DNA of 64,000 nt from Ampelomyces quisqualis (GCA_018398575.1 JAGTXZ010000024.1:1240001-1304000), one strand, 5' to 3'; positions 10,810-24,500 are shown, counted from the stretch's first letter. The notes: generated by a model from the sequence alone, not told the origin. Program-made: numbers and translations.

Positions 10810-12037
10810 ATGAACTCATCACCTGCTTCAAGAACAGAGAAAGTAGAAGGACTGGCAAATCAGTCAACGAGCCGGTCCGATGCTTCGTCTTCGACATTGT
10901 ATTCCCGGGTGTCTTTTCCTATACTCAGACATTTAGCCAGTAGTTTTGGACTGCTGACTCCACAAAAGAAGCCAGACGACGAGGAACGGCAAGCTGGCTT
11001 CGACCAAGTCGAAGATGACGCGTCTATATTTGCGCCTAGTGGCCCCGATGGCACAAAGGTCCGTAAGCGTGAGTACTACCGTTAAAATGAAGTCGTTCAG
11101 AACTGACCTTTGGCGCCTGTAGTGGAGGATTGTCCGAATGGATATCCACGGCTAGCCGCTTTCAACGCAAGTGAGCAAAACTTCATGCTATACCGCGGTT
11201 TCGGCTGTGTCCACGCTCGTTTGCTCTTGAAGATGCAAGCAGACATACAGATGCTAGAATCCGAGCTTGACGCCCTCGATAGGGATCATGTAGCATTTGG
11301 AGACGAGACCAGGCTCAGATCGTGGGACATTGACGTCGCTGCTTGTGAGACGGAGAAAAAAGAGGGCGAAAGGACTCGCGACGATATACTAGAGGATCTC
11401 AGAGTCAATGTGTGCCAGTATGATGAGCTACTTATCAAAGCACGAGAACTCGTGTCATTTCAACGACCTACAGACCGCGATTACCAGAGTGTTCGAAACT
11501 GGCATAAACAAGCTGCACCACTTGTAAGCGAGGAACAAGAGTTCCTGTTGTGGAAGGAGGACATCATAACTCTGAGACATGGGCGCGAATGGGCGAACTT
11601 TGACGGCCTCGTCGAAGAGATGCTACACAGGATCGACTGTTCTCTCGTTCGGGTCAGTTCCCTTCTCCAACATCACCATCGTTTGTGAAGTTAATACTGT
11701 GCAGCGACTCTTCTGCACCGATGAACAGAGACGCAAAAGCTCCAACAAGAAGATCTACTACTACTCCCCTTCTCGTGTCGCCAAGCTCGTCAACCTCATC
11801 ATCACAACCGTCATCTTCCTGCTGTTGACAGCGCCAGTACTGAGCATGTACCGGCTGTCTACTCTCAAGACAACGGAAAGTATGTTCGCAGCAATCGGTG
11901 TTCTCATGGTCTTCACCCTTTTGTTCGCTGCAGCGATGTCCATGTTGACAAAAGCTCGGCGGCATGAGCTGTTCGCTGCTAGCGCGGCATACTGTGCTGT
12001 TTTGGTGGTTTTTATTGGGTCTACAAACTTCGACTGA
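10810..12037 (+). CDS. DUF6594-type protein with three C-terminal membrane helices
   Basis: Resembles the fungal DUF6594 family, of unknown function. Three exons, join(10810..11068, 11123..11652, 11705..12037), give 373 residues; introns are 54 nt (GTGAGT) and 52 nt (GTCAGT). After a Ser/Gln-rich N-terminus comes the family signature NGYPRLAAFNASEQNF with a helical LLLKMQADIQMLESELDALD segment, then a charged helical region. The C-terminus has three hydrophobic helices at about 291-309, 323-342 and 350-367, expected to anchor it in a membrane. The start is the first ATG in the frame giving a typical N-terminus. In related genomes such proteins are common in accessory, immunity-like neighbourhoods, which fits the caspase-like gene nearby; that functional link is inference. 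Confidence 0.82.
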
Positions 12038-13133
12038 TATCTTACCAATGGTTCTTGTGAAGCCGACGCAGCGCAGGGGGCTTACCCATGAGAGGTGAGA
12101 TGTCTGTTCTATGTCTGTTGACCGTTAGTCCTATTAGTACCGTTCGTAGCTTTATTGCTCGAATCTGAGAAGGCGATTCATGGGTTGGGCTTCAATTTTT
12201 TGTTATTTGATTGTCAAAAGCGTGCTTAGTTGGAAGTTTTCGGCAAATTCACAAGGGGAGGATTTGTTTGATCGTCCGCACCTCGCAGAAAAGTTCAGCC
12301 CTATAGTCCCTGCCTTGGGTTGATAGCAGTCACTGAGACCCGAAATCCATGAAAAGAAGGAAATGGATACCTGTATTGCACGAAGGACGCTACCTCGCGA
12401 AGATATTGTAGTGATTAACCAAATCTCTGCTTTGTGGCCGTTGTTCTGATACCCTTCAATGGCGCAGTCATGCTCTAGCCTCGCATACGATGTCAGTCAT
12501 GCTGTGTTTTACTGCCCATTGGTTGGACGATTGTCAGCCACTGAGTCATTTCATGCAATATATCTTCTCGCTTTGCGACCGTGGTGAAGTTCATCTATGT
12601 ACACTGTGAGCAGACGCAGCAAGCGCAGGCGAGCAGGTTCACTCAGCCTCGCCCCCTGGTAAGACCCAATATGGGAAAAGCGTTACACTGCTACGCCGTA
12701 GAGGTCACGCCACAAAGATGTCACGGCGTCACTTACGCGCTTGCTAATGCGAAGCACTGTCGTCGATTGAGCTTTATCGTGATGCTGAGACTACCGGTAG
12801 GTAAATAGGCCAGCACGCCAGGTACCGTAAGTCGAACACATCTTCCAACTCAGCAAGACATTGCGATAGACATATGATCCGCAGCATGCAGCATGCTCCT
12901 GTCATCTCGCATAACGCATGACGAAATGATGGAATGCCTGAAGCACAGAGTCCATGTGACAAACTGGTCGAGTTAAGCAAGCGGGGCTGTGTTTGGAGTA
13001 AACGTGCGACATTTAGGGCGTCTCAAGGGGGTGCGGCACGGAAACTAGACGAGCTGGCCCAACGGGAGACCTTGCAGCCTCGTTCTTCAGGAAACGTGCC
13101 CAGGTACATGCTGACTTTCTTGCGGGCCTAGGG
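12038..13133. other. Intergenic, no gene recognised
   Basis: About 1.1 kb of ordinary-composition DNA between the DUF6594 gene and the AT-rich block. Short open frames exist (for example 12581-12808 and 12934-13131) but lack splice partners or protein-like composition. I see nothing else in it. Confidence 0.4.
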
Positions 13134-13143
13134 CCGCAACTTG
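13134..13143 (+). repeat. Left copy of 10-bp direct repeat flanking the block
   Basis: CCGCAACTTG occurs here and again at 46512-46521 in the same orientation, 8-9 bp outside the 42-bp inverted repeats. It could be a target-site duplication of a very large element. It could also be chance. Confidence 0.45.
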
Positions 13144-13151
13144 AGAAACGT

Positions 13152-13193
13152 GCTCGGCTGTCCCAGAACTCAAGTTCCGTCGTCCTCGCTTAA
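13152..13193 (+). repeat. Left arm of perfect 42-bp inverted repeat
   Basis: These 42 bases are the exact reverse complement of 46461-46502. They begin GCTCGGCTGTCCC and end CCTCGCTTAA. The arm is not RIP-mutated, unlike the DNA about 50 bp further in. Confidence 0.9.
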
Positions 13194-13538
13194 ATGCGAC
13201 TGAGATTATTCCAGAGCCCCACCCACTTTATCTGTCCTTGTTTATTTGTACTAGTGCTACGCGCTAGTGCCCTAGCACAATTAGCTTATAAGCCTCTGTA
13301 ACTATAACCTAACTTTAATACAACTTTTGCTTTATTAAATTGCTAGGCGTATATTATCTTGCTTGCAAACTCTCTTAGACTTATCTAGCCTAAATACCTA
13401 CAATGCCTCCTACAACAGCTGCAGATGCTAGTCTAGAGCTAGTGCTACTTACAGTAGAGAGCATAGTATAATGTTTAAGATCTTACCTAGACAATTCTCT
13501 ACTAATATTTTACTATAGGACAGCTACAGTAGTTATAT
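13194..13538. other. Transition from normal DNA into RIP-mutated block
   Basis: The first ~50 bp keep ordinary composition. From about 13,240 the sequence becomes TA-rich, with CpA and TpG strongly depleted. No gene is present. Confidence 0.6.
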
Positions 13539-13755
13539 TGTAACAGGCTGCTGCCTAGTTAGTTCTTGGTTACAGAAAAACCTTGGCTCTCTAAACCAGA
13601 ACACTAAAAACGCTCTAGACTAGAACACTAAAAACGTTCTAAACTAGAACACTAAAATCCTCTAGACTATAAAAACTCTTTAGGTAGCAATTAGGATAAG
13701 ACACAAATTTACATCTTTATTTCCTAGCATCTACTCTTAGAGTCTGCCCCTTACA
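13539..13755 (+). repeat. 5' LTR of Gypsy copy 1
   Basis: 217 bp, starting TGTAACAGG and ending CCCCTTACA, so the ends form a TGTAA/TTACA inverted repeat. It contains about three imperfect units built on AGAACACTAAAAACG. It differs from the 3' LTR only by transitions. Confidence 0.92.
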
Positions 13756-16700
13756 ATTAAATTTGTCTAACCTAACTAGGCTAAAGAGCTATTAGTAACC
13801 TCTAGTATAGAATAAGTAACTATTTCTATAACAGTATAAGACATAATAGTACAAGCTATCTAGATAAGACGCAACAGCGTCCTTAAGTTAGTTATTAAGA
13901 ATAAGTTTAATTAGATAATTATTAACAACTTTCTAGACCTAGAGGAATAATAGATTAAGAAACAATTGCTGTTAAACAGCCTTAAGGGAACGCCTGCTTA
14001 GCAGGAAGTATGTAACTCTCTAGTAGCTAGACTCTTTAATAATAGGAAAGAAAAGTCCTCTATAAGCGCAGATTTAGACTTAGTGTTACTAGTAAAAAAT
14101 CTACAGGAACAAGTTGTAAGGCTTACAGCCTAATTAACTCTAGAAACTTCTAGCTTTATACAGACCCCCTTAGAAAGCTTCCTCCTACCCTAGAAGACTT
14201 ATAAAGTCTCTAACCTAGAAGTGTATAAAAGAGATTAAAAAGATTACTACATCTTTAAAGCTTAAATAAAGTACAAACTAGAACACAATAGTATAAGACT
14301 AGGCTCTTAAGTAGGCTATATCTTTAACTACCTTAAGGAGTTAGTAGCTAGTGTAGCCTTATCTTAGGTAACCTAGAACCTTTAGGGCTCTATAGAAGAA
14401 CTTTAGGACTTCCTAGACAGCTAATTTAGTAACAAGCTATATAACAAAAGATTACAAAGAAGACTCTAAACAATCTAACAGAATAAGTCTTCCTTCTAGA
14501 GCTTTAATACAGAGTTTATAAGGCTAGCCTACAACGCAGGCAAGAAAGATAATAAAGTAAACTTAAAAATAAGGTACCTAAGCGCTATCTAGCTAGACCT
14601 ATAAGATAGGATAATTTCTATAGAGACTAAACCTAAATAGAGAATCTATAACCTTATAGACAGAGTAGCAATTATTAAGAAAAACTTATATAAGGCAAAA
14701 CTTAGTAGTAAGCATACTAAAAGACAGAATATTAAGGAACTTATAGATTAAGAACCTACAAGAGGACATTCTAAGAGAACTAAGAGAAAATCCTCTAAAA
14801 GAAAGAAAGCTAAGTAGGCTACTGTAGAAGAGTAGTCCTACTAGAGACAAAACAACTTATGCCTCTACTATAGTAAGTTAGGACACTACACTAGCAAATA
14901 CAAATTATTTTTACTTTTAAAACCTACTAAGGCTGCAGCAGCTAAGGCATAGGGTAAGAAAGAAGAAGATATATTAAAAGATACTCTAAGCTTAGAAAAT
15001 AAGTAACTTCTATCTAAAGGCGTAGACAAGAGTATAGTAACATAACACTAAAAGAGAATAAGAAATTTTAACAATTCTAGAGGAAATAGCTAAATAGAGA
15101 ACCTATTACTATATACACTATTATTAATAAAACAATAGTTACTTCTATAATAATTAACACTAGGTGTCTTACCTACGCTATAACCTTAACTAAGTTTATC
15201 TATAAGAATAAGTTAGAGCGTAAGTTAATAGCCTTAAGAGAAATTATTAAGATTGCTAGAGCCTAGTCTTAGATAAAGATAGCTGTCTAGATGCGTATTA
15301 ATATTAATAGGTACAAGAAGACACTATAGGCCTATAAACTAGACAGAGATAAAGAATACAACCTAGTCCTAGGTTAACTATAGATAAACTAGTATAATAT
15401 TACTATTGCACTAGCAAAGAAATTAATATATATCTACTCTATCTAAATGTAAGTAAGAAGTTAAGAGAGAAGAAAACCTCTCTTACTATAGAGTATTACA
15501 GCAGCTGCGTACTCTGCCTAGCTATAATAAGGCTAAAAGAATAAATCTATTTGCCTTTACGCTACGTTAATAGTAGACATCTAGAAGGCTCTAAAAACTA
15601 AGCTCTAAGTAGACCCTAGGTTAGTGCTTTTAGATTACCTAAAAGAGGAATATAAAACCTTCCTACGCAAGAAAGCAAACTAACTCCCCCTAGTAAGAAG
15701 ACCTACTATTAATTATTCTATTAAGCTAGTAGAAAAAGATAGAAAGACTATAGAAGTGCTATAGAGCTTACTATATAGTATGTTAAGAAAAGAACTCTTT
15801 ATGCTCTAAAAAGAGCTTACTTTGTACCTAGACTATAGCTTTATATAGGTAAGCTAGTTAAGCGCCTTAGCACTAGTTCTATTTATAAAGAAGCTAAGAG
15901 AGAGCCTATAGTTCTGTATAGATTACTAGGCTCTTAACGCAATTACAAGGAAGGACTAATATCTACTCCTACTTATCTAAGAGACCTTAGCCTAGATTGC
16001 TAAAGCCAAATAGTTTACTAAAGTAGATGTTATCTAAGCTTTCTATAAGATTAGAATTACTAAAGGAGACAAATAGAAGACAGCCTTCTAGACGCGCTTT
16101 AGCCTCTATAAGTAGCTTGTAACACCCTTTAGACTTGCAAACGCTCTAAGTACATTCTAGAGATATATTAATTAGACACTATAAGAACACTTAGATAACT
16201 TCTATTTAGCCTATATAGACAACGTGTTAATATACATAAGTAAGTCTAAGGCAGACTACAAGAAAAAGGTAAAGTAGGTAATTTAGAAACTTAGGGTAGT
16301 AAGGTTACACCTTAATGTAGAGAAAAGTAAGTTTAGTGTAAAGAAGACTAAATACTTTAGATTTATTATTAAGGCTAAGAAAGGAATAAGTATAGACTCT
16401 AAGAAAGTAGCTGCTATACGTTTCTAAGAGCCCCTTAAGATAGTTAAAGGAGTCTAGAGTTTTATTAGCTTTGCTAACTTCTACTAATAGTTTATAAAAG
16501 ACTTCTTAGAACTAGCTGCTCTATTAACTAGGCTAACTAGAAAAGGCGTAGCCTTTTACTAGGGCTCTAAATAACAGATATCCTTTAATAAGCTAAAGGA
16601 AGCTTTTATAGCAGAACTATCTCTAGCAAACTTTAATATAGAGTTAGAAATAGTAGTAGAATGCAACACTTTAGGATAGTTAACTAGAAGAGTGCTGTCT

Positions 16701-17117
16701 TAATATAGTAGGGATAGACACCTTTAGGCTGTAGCTTACTACTTAGCAAAGAACACAGCAGTAGAAGCTAACTACACTATCTATAACAAGGAGCTGTTAG
16801 CTATAGTTAAGTGCCTAGAGTAGTAGAAAACTAAACTTTAGAGAGTAAAGTATTTTACTATACTTATAGACTATAAGAACCTAGAATACTTTGCTACTAC
16901 ATAACTACTAATAGAAAGATATATCTACTAGGTAGAGTTCTTTAGTATATTTAATGTTAGATTCTAATACTACTTAAGAAATGTTAATAGTAGAGCAGAT
17001 GCCCTTTCTAGAAAAGAATAAGATCTTTTCTAAGAAAGAGCAGACGCGTAAGTATAGTCCTAGACCTTCTAATTGTTTACTTCTGCTTTAGAAACTAAAG
17101 ACAAAGAAGACCTAGTA

Positions 17118-17513
17118 CTTACTACTTTCTTTACAGCTTAGTAAGGGAATATACTACAACAGAAGGAGGAAGAAATAGAGTAGCTCTAAAACGTGCTTGT
17201 AAACAAAGATGCTGTATTAACTACTTTTCTTATAGCCTAGTAAAGAAATACACTATAATAGAGAGAGAAGAAGATAGAGTAGCTCTAAAACGTGCTTATA
17301 GATAAAGACGCTGCGTTAACTACTTCTCTTGCAGTCTAGCAGAGAGATATACTATAATAGAAAGAAGAAAAGACAAAGTAGCTCTAAAACGTACTTACAG
17401 ACAAAGACGCTGCGTTAACTACTTCTCTTATAGCCTAGTAAAGAGATGCACTACAATAGAGAGAGAAGGAGACAGAGTAGCTTTAAAATATACTTATAGA
17501 CAAAGATACTATG
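17118..17513 (+). repeat. 99-bp tandem repeat array (four units) in Gypsy copy 1
   Basis: The anchor TAGCTCTAAAACG recurs at 17181, 17280, 17379 and (mutated) 17478, an exact 99-bp period, equal to 33 codons. A degenerate fifth piece follows near 17,580. It lies between the RNase H and integrase domains. Confidence 0.88.
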
Positions 17514-19084
17514 TTAAGAGAAAGAGACGTTACTTAAAGCTAGAATGCTAAAAATTACTCTACAGTTAGAAAGAAAGCGCTTTAAAACGTACTTGCAGAT
17601 AAAGATACTGTATTAAAGAAGGAGAACGTTACCTATAACTAAGGTGCTAGAAAGCTTTCTATAGCAAGAGACGCTCTAGATGCTACTAAAGAAACTATAG
17701 TACTATATAAGACTACACTTAAGCAAAGTCCTTACATAAGCAAACGCCCTAAAAGACTAATAGAGCCTGCTATTAAGGAATTATAGGAATAGGCTGTCTG
17801 TATAGATAAAGCCTACTAATTAGTAGTTAACGCTGTTAGGACAGAACAGCAAAAATTCCCTTCTTATCTAAGCCTAAAAGTTTTCTTAGCAGAGTATAGC
17901 TTAGATAACTTAAGACACCTACTCTATAGAAAGCGCAAATAGGTACTAGAATACGTAAACTTATAAACTTATATTATCTTAAAAGTATATAATTCTCTAA
18001 TTACTAGGCACCTAAGTAGAAAAAACATATACGCAATATTAGTAAGAGATTACTTCTAGCCTAAAATGTCCTTAGGTATCTAGTAGTTTATCTAGAACTG
18101 CGCAGTGTGTAGCAGAATAAAGCTCTAGTAGAAACTTAAATAAGGACTACTATGCTTACTTCTGCTTCTAGTCTAAATATAGAAGAAATTGTTAGTAGAC
18201 TTTATTATAGGCTTTTCGCTAAGCTACAGAATGTTACACCTTATAGTAGTTACTAACTAGCTAAGTAAGAACGTAGTACTTATGCCTATTCTAGACTTAG
18301 AAGTTTCTACTATAGTTAAGGTATTTATTAAACAGGTAGTTGCGTACTACTAGCTTCTAGACGCTATAGTATCTAACAGAGAGATATAATTTGTAAGCAA
18401 ATTCTAGTCTTTACTCTATAATAAGCTTAGAATATAAAGAAGGGTCTTAATAGTATACTACTCTTAAACAGATAGCACTACAAAGCAAATAAACAACATA
18501 GTAGAAGCCTACTTAAAGGCTTTTATAAACTAGAACTAGTTGAACTAGGCTACTCTATGCCTACTAGCACAAATTGCAATAGCTAGACAAAATACAGCGT
18601 CTACAAGTATTAGCTTATTCTTCCTCTAGTACAGGTACAACACAGACCCTATTTAGTTAGACCTAGAATAGACTATAGAGAACTAGCACTAGTCTAGTAA
18701 TAATAAAAAGACTACTACTAAAGTAATAGTAACTAAGATAAAAGAAACAATAGACTATATATAAGCAAAGATAGTAGAAGTATAGTAAGAACAAGAACGC
18801 TAGGCCAATTGCTACAAATAGGAAGCTCTAAAGCTCTGTATAAAGGACAAAGTATAGCTCTAGTACAGTTGCTTTATATCTAATAAAAGACCTTTAAAAA
18901 AACTAGATTAGAAGAACAAGAAGTATATAGTTATAAAGGTTATTACCTCCTACGTTATAGAACTAAGCGTACCTTTTAGAGTGCACCTAAGATTCTACGT
19001 TAACTACCTCTAGCTTAATATAGAGAATCTGCTCCTGCACTAGAAGTCTAATAACTAGTAACTAGAAGCAATAGTAGTAGGCAA

Positions 19085-21368
19085 GAATAAAGCTAATAAC
19101 AAGTACCTTATTAACTATATTCTTACAGAACAACAGAAGAAGAAAGGGCAAGGCATACAGCTACAATACCTAGTAAAATAGGTAGGATACGTAGAACTAA
19201 CATAAGAACTGTAAGTAAATATTACTAGCACTATAGCTCTTACTAAGTAGATAAATAATATAGAGACATAACAAGACTTAAATAGGCTGTTAGTAGAGTA
19301 ACTACCTATCCTAACTATTAAATAAAACATATTAGCAAAGAAAGAGAGTAGGAAGAAGAGCTAAGAGTGTGCACAGTAGTACTAGAAGGGATTACAGCGT
19401 TATACACAGAAGAGATTAGTAGAAAAAGGATAAACTTAGGACAAGTATAAAGAGAACCTAAGGCATAGAAAATAATGTAGTAGCGCACTTAGTTGTGTTT
19501 AAAAACAATACTTAACGCTAGAGAGTAACTAATAGAGGAGATGTAAGGATACTGTAATAGACAGAGCCTAAGACTAGGAGCTTTAGCAGAGGGCAGAGAA
19601 GGAAGAAGATGCCTATATTAATTCTATTAGCTAACCTAAGACTGCCTTAACTAGTTAACAGTAGGGATATAACTAGTAGTTAACTATCCTTAGGAACTAA
19701 ACACAAGGAACTTAAATACTAATACCTAAGAACTAACGCAATAGTCCTACTAAGCACCTAGAATAACCTAAGAATAGAGAGAGAAGAGTCTAGAAGCTTA
19801 GCGTTAACAGATTAATAGCTAAAGAATGCAAAAAGAAGAGCCTAGATTAACGCTAAAGATCTAGCTACTTAAGCTAGGCAATAGTTAGTTAAGACACAGC
19901 GTAACATAAATCTTTAGAGAGTCTAGGAAAACCTAAGAAAAGGGCATAGGATTCTAATACTTAGACTGCGCTAGACTATAAGAACTAGTAAGAATGTTAA
20001 CGTTAGCAATAGAAGTAGAGCTATAAGAACCTATAAGCCTAAGATATAGAGCGCAACATCTATTCTAATACATAAGTAGTATTAAGAAATGTAATACTAG
20101 TTTTATAAAGTCTAAAAGCTTAGTAATAGAATAAAGGTAAAGACTATAATAAAAAGTCTATTACTACAGAAATTGCCTACAGGTGCTACACAGAAACTAT
20201 AGTAAGGACACTATACGCTAGAGCCTACCTCTCTACTATTAGAGGGCGCAATAGTTACTATTACTAAACAATTAGTCTTAGCCTATACCTTTGCGTTATA
20301 CGTAGGCTTCTTGCAGATATTAGACTCTATTACATTAAGGTAACAGAGCAGCCTATTAGTAGTGTAGAGAGCGTTACTAACGTAAGAAACCTAGAAGCCT
20401 ACGCTAGAAATCTATATATTATACTCTTTAGCCTAGTTAAATGTTAGTAGAATGTACATAACGCCTTAAGAAAACAAACTCTAATAGAAGAGAAAACAAA
20501 TTAAGAAGAACTTATATTAGTATAGAGCTACTACACGCTAGCGCTAATATTATTAAGCTTATAGATAATAGTGTCTTGCTTAACAAGAAGCTGCTAGAGA
20601 AGCTAGTAGATATCTACTAGGACATTAACCTTGTTAACCTTGCGCGTTAGACCCTAGTAGCTAGACTTGTTACTACTACAAGACTTTACCTAAGCAGCCT
20701 TAAGCTTATTAATAAAGTTAAACTAGAGACTAGTAATTATATACTGCGTTAACAGCTACTTAACCTTAGGATTACAAGCAAGCGCGTTACAAAGCAAAAT
20801 AACTACAATCTTAAGGTAATTGTTAATCTAAGAAACAATTAGAATTAACTAAGAAAGTAAGAGAATATAGTAGTTAACTTATAGGCCTGCACGCAATATA
20901 AGCGTCCTTGCACTAAGAGTAGGTACTTTTACTATAAGTAATCTTACACTTAGACTTGTTACCCTTAAGCTAAGTAATAGCGCAGCCTAAACAATATAGT
21001 AGGTTAAGCTTAGCTTTAATAATAATATCTAGTCTGTCCTATTACTAGTTAGCAACATGCCTAGACTTAGCTTAGCGCCTTAGATATAAAACTTACAATA
21101 GAGGAGTTAGCAGTATAACACTTAGCTAGAGAACTGTAAGAAGTACGTAGACTTAGCATCTTTACAAATAGTAGTACAGGCGCAAGAGATGCGTAGGTTA
21201 ATAAGAGAAGTAACGCGCAAGCAAGTGTACAGAAGGCAAGGCTAGTATAGTATATAGTACTACCTAAAAAGAGAAGTAAGAGTGTAGAATAATAGATCTA
21301 GGTAAGGTAATTTTTGTTTTAATAGTTACGTAGGTCTAAGTGCACCTAGCGCTAGAGTAGAGAGATTA
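19085..21368 (+). pseudogene. Possible extra coding region downstream of integrase, Gypsy copy 1
   Basis: The region between the end of integrase and the 3' LTR reads for long stretches with stops only at codons RIP can create. Near 20,890-20,950 it encodes a Cys/Lys-rich motif of the form ACTQYKR..CTKSRYFYYK, with a matching segment in copy 2 near 36,830. It may be an accessory ORF of the element. I do not recognise its family. Confidence 0.4.
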
Positions 21369-21585
21369 TATAACAGGCTGCTGCCTAGTTAGTCCTTAGT
21401 TACAGAAAAACCTTAGCTCTCTAAACTAGAATACTAAAAACGCTCTAGACTAGAACACTAAAAACGTTTTAGACTAGAACACTAAAATCCTCTAGACTAT
21501 AAAAACCCTTTAGGTAGCAATTAGGATAGGACACAAATTTACGTCTTTATTTCCTAGCATCTACTCTTAGAGTCTGCCCCTTACA
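21369..21585 (+). repeat. 3' LTR of Gypsy copy 1
   Basis: 217 bp, the same length as the 5' LTR. The terminal TG is mutated to TA by RIP. It is followed directly by the TATAT duplication. Confidence 0.92.
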
Positions 21586-21590
21586 TATAT

Positions 21591-24500
21591 TAAGCATAGC
21601 TTATAACCTATAGAATTTAACTTTTTGCCTATTGTTAGTAGTTAAGGTTAAACTAGTATTATCCTAGAGAGATCTAATAATAGTAGAACAACGCTAAATA
21701 GTTCTAGTATCTGCGTTTTATCTGCTACTATATTACTAATAGAAATATTAGCTTTAGATTAGAGTTAGTAGCTGCTTGTCTACAAAATATATATTTTCTA
21801 GAACTATCTAAGTTGCGTCTTAGCTAACTAGCATAGTTAACGTTTAAGACAAAGGCTATAGCTATACGCTATATAAAGGATAACTATACCTACTATATAC
21901 GCACTAGACCTGTCTTAGATTAATCTATAGTACTAACACTACTCTTAGTACAAGGAGGCAGAATATTTAGAAGTTATTTAGGTCCCTAGAGAGGCCTTAG
22001 TTTATCTAGACATCCTGTAGGGTTTTAATAGTATATAATTTAGATTTAACCTAGTTACTACTACGCTTACTACTACACAGAATACTATACAGCTATTAGA
22101 AACTATACTTACGCTATTCTTAAAGCTTACAAGCGCTCTAGTGCAACTACAGAGTTAACTAAGACTTATCTTACTTTTAGCAATATTCTACTCCTTTTTT
22201 GCGTTAGTAAACTAGAGGCAAAGACTATATATATAGGTAGCATTCTAGTTAAGTCCTAGTTAATCTATTAGGATGCACTAAACAAGAAACTACTTAGCAA
22301 GCGTACACAGAAGCAACTTAAGGCTAAGGCTAAAGAGAAAGAAGCACTAGACCTTATAGTTAAGGTTAGTAAACTACCTAGAATTGTCTTAGATGTTTCT
22401 AACTTGTTTCCCTAGGAAGCTAGGGTTAACAAGGATAAGTTACCTCTCTATGTCCTTAATAGCCTTAACGTATATAAAGACCTAACTTAGTTTAATCTCT
22501 ATTAATACCTTACTAGAACTTCCTAAACGCTAATGCGTTGCTATACTCTATAGGCTAACATAGTTAACCTTGCAGTAGCTGTACTAAACTCTACAAAAGT
22601 ATAGTTTAGAATTATCTTAGACTAGTTAGTGCTAACTATATAAGCCTGCCTAGATATTTACAATAATAATAACTAATACTAATACTTTAACCTCTTTAGC
22701 TGTAAAAACTAGCAGGTAGCTATTAACGTAGCAGATAAGTATAGTAGTACCTAGATCTATCTAAGATATATTACTAACGTTAACGTAGGGCAGATAGAAT
22801 TAAGAATTTAAAATTAATAGAAAAGCGTACTAAGAGAGGTAGTAAGAGAAGTTCTTAGAAGAAGTAGAAGGTTAGCGCATAAGTATCCTACTAAAGATTT
22901 AACTAGAAAGTATTCTAAACTTACCTTAGGTAGTATAGCTGTGTAGTATATAGAAACACCTTGTTTAACTAGTTCTACCCTATACTAAGTGCATATAGTA
23001 GTAGTATTAGGTTTAAACTAAGATTACTTTAAAATAAGTATAGGGTAGTAGAGCATATTTATACAGAAGTACTTGTACTCTAAGATCTAACCTAGTCTTA
23101 TTTTAGTTACTGTTAAGATTTAACTTAGTCTTATTCTAGTTACTATTTACACTATATTTAATACTAGCCTAGCGCTAATATTTATTAATATTACTTTCTA
23201 ATATCTTCTAACTCTACCTAACTACAACCTAACTATAACGTAACTTTGCCTTTTGCTACTCTTACGCCTGCCTTGTTGCTACTATTGCTCTGTTGCTGCT
23301 GTTATTATTCTAGTTGCATCTAAGGTATATCTTCTACTACCTATATTATATCTAGACAATTATAGATTCTTATAATCTATCTTAGTCTAGTCTAGTAACG
23401 TTAGAGGTGTCTTCTTCTAATGCGTAATTATCTGCCCTGTCTACTACTTTACTATAAGGTATATCTGTTACTAGCGCAGAACCTTCTTAGTCTAATTCTG
23501 CTATTCTTACTCTAGTTTAGCCTAGTAGTGCTATTGCGCAAGACAACTATAGTGTAGTTTCTAAGTTAGTAGAGCTATAACTAGAAGAAGATCTGTCTTA
23601 GTTTAATCTAGTAACATTAGCTCTGTTAACTTCTGTTGCGCAACTACCTACCCTGTCTACTACCTTACTAGAAGGTATATTAGTTACTAGCGCAAAACCT
23701 TCTTAGTCTAATCCTGCTATTTCTGCCCTAGTTTAGCCTAGTAGTGCTGTTGCGCAATATAACTATAGTGTAGTTTCTAGGTCTATAGAGTTACAAGTTA
23801 GAGAAGACGCAGGCAGCGCAGATACTACTAAGACCTATCTCTAGTTGCCTATAACCTCTTCTAAGCGCTAGTTCTGTAATATCTTACTTAACGCCTATAT
23901 CTACACTAACTTAATTACAACTTCTACTATACCTTAGTCTTAGAAAATAACGCACACTATAGGTATAGTATTATCTTAGTCTATTCTTTGCTAAATTTGT
24001 GTTAGAGTGCCTATTAGTAGTATTTTACTTTCTTTACTAAGACTTGTCTAGAAGGTATACTGTTTACACCTACTATAGATTATTCTAAGGTATACGTTCT
24101 TAAATATATCTTAGATAGATCCTAGTTAATAGTGTTTAGAATCTACTACAAAAGGTCTAGTTTTACTCTAAGAGTATTGTTAATTATATTGCAAACGTAA
24201 ATATTTATTAACCTAGCTTTAAGCCTAATTACTACAGTAGTATAAAAGTATATATAGAGTTATCCTAGTTAGTTCTTAGACTAATAGGCGTTTAGGGTAT
24301 TACTTGCTTTAGCTTAAGCTCTGCTACTTCTAAGTATACTTGCTTCTACTATACTGCTACAGTATATAGATTAGTCTTAGTTTTGTCTTAGGTTTACTAA
24401 TAGACATTAGTACTAGAATGCAGAATACGTTTACTACTAGCAGTAGAGTAGTAAGACCTTTAATAAGGCTACCTATGTGTTAGAGTATATAATATATAGT

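Larger units (their letters stand above)
13539..21585 (+). mobile_element. Full-length Ty3/Gypsy LTR retrotransposon, copy 1, RIP-inactivated
   Basis: 8,047 bp bounded by two 217-bp LTRs and a perfect TATAT target duplication (13534-13538 and 21586-21590). Reading the plus strand through stop codons gives a gag-like region, a nucleocapsid knuckle (14860-14904) in which two Cys codons have become Tyr, a likely protease near 15,150, reverse transcriptase with AYIDNVLIY (from 16209), RNase H (AVAYYLAKN about 16,730), then integrase with a zinc-binding HHCC-like region (about 18,000-18,125) and DFIIG / IVSNRE core strands. RT before integrase makes it Ty3/Gypsy. Nearly every CAG/CAA and TGG has become a stop, as RIP predicts. 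Between RNase H and integrase are four 99-bp tandem repeats. About 2.3 kb of degraded coding-like DNA lies between integrase and the 3' LTR. Confidence 0.92.
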
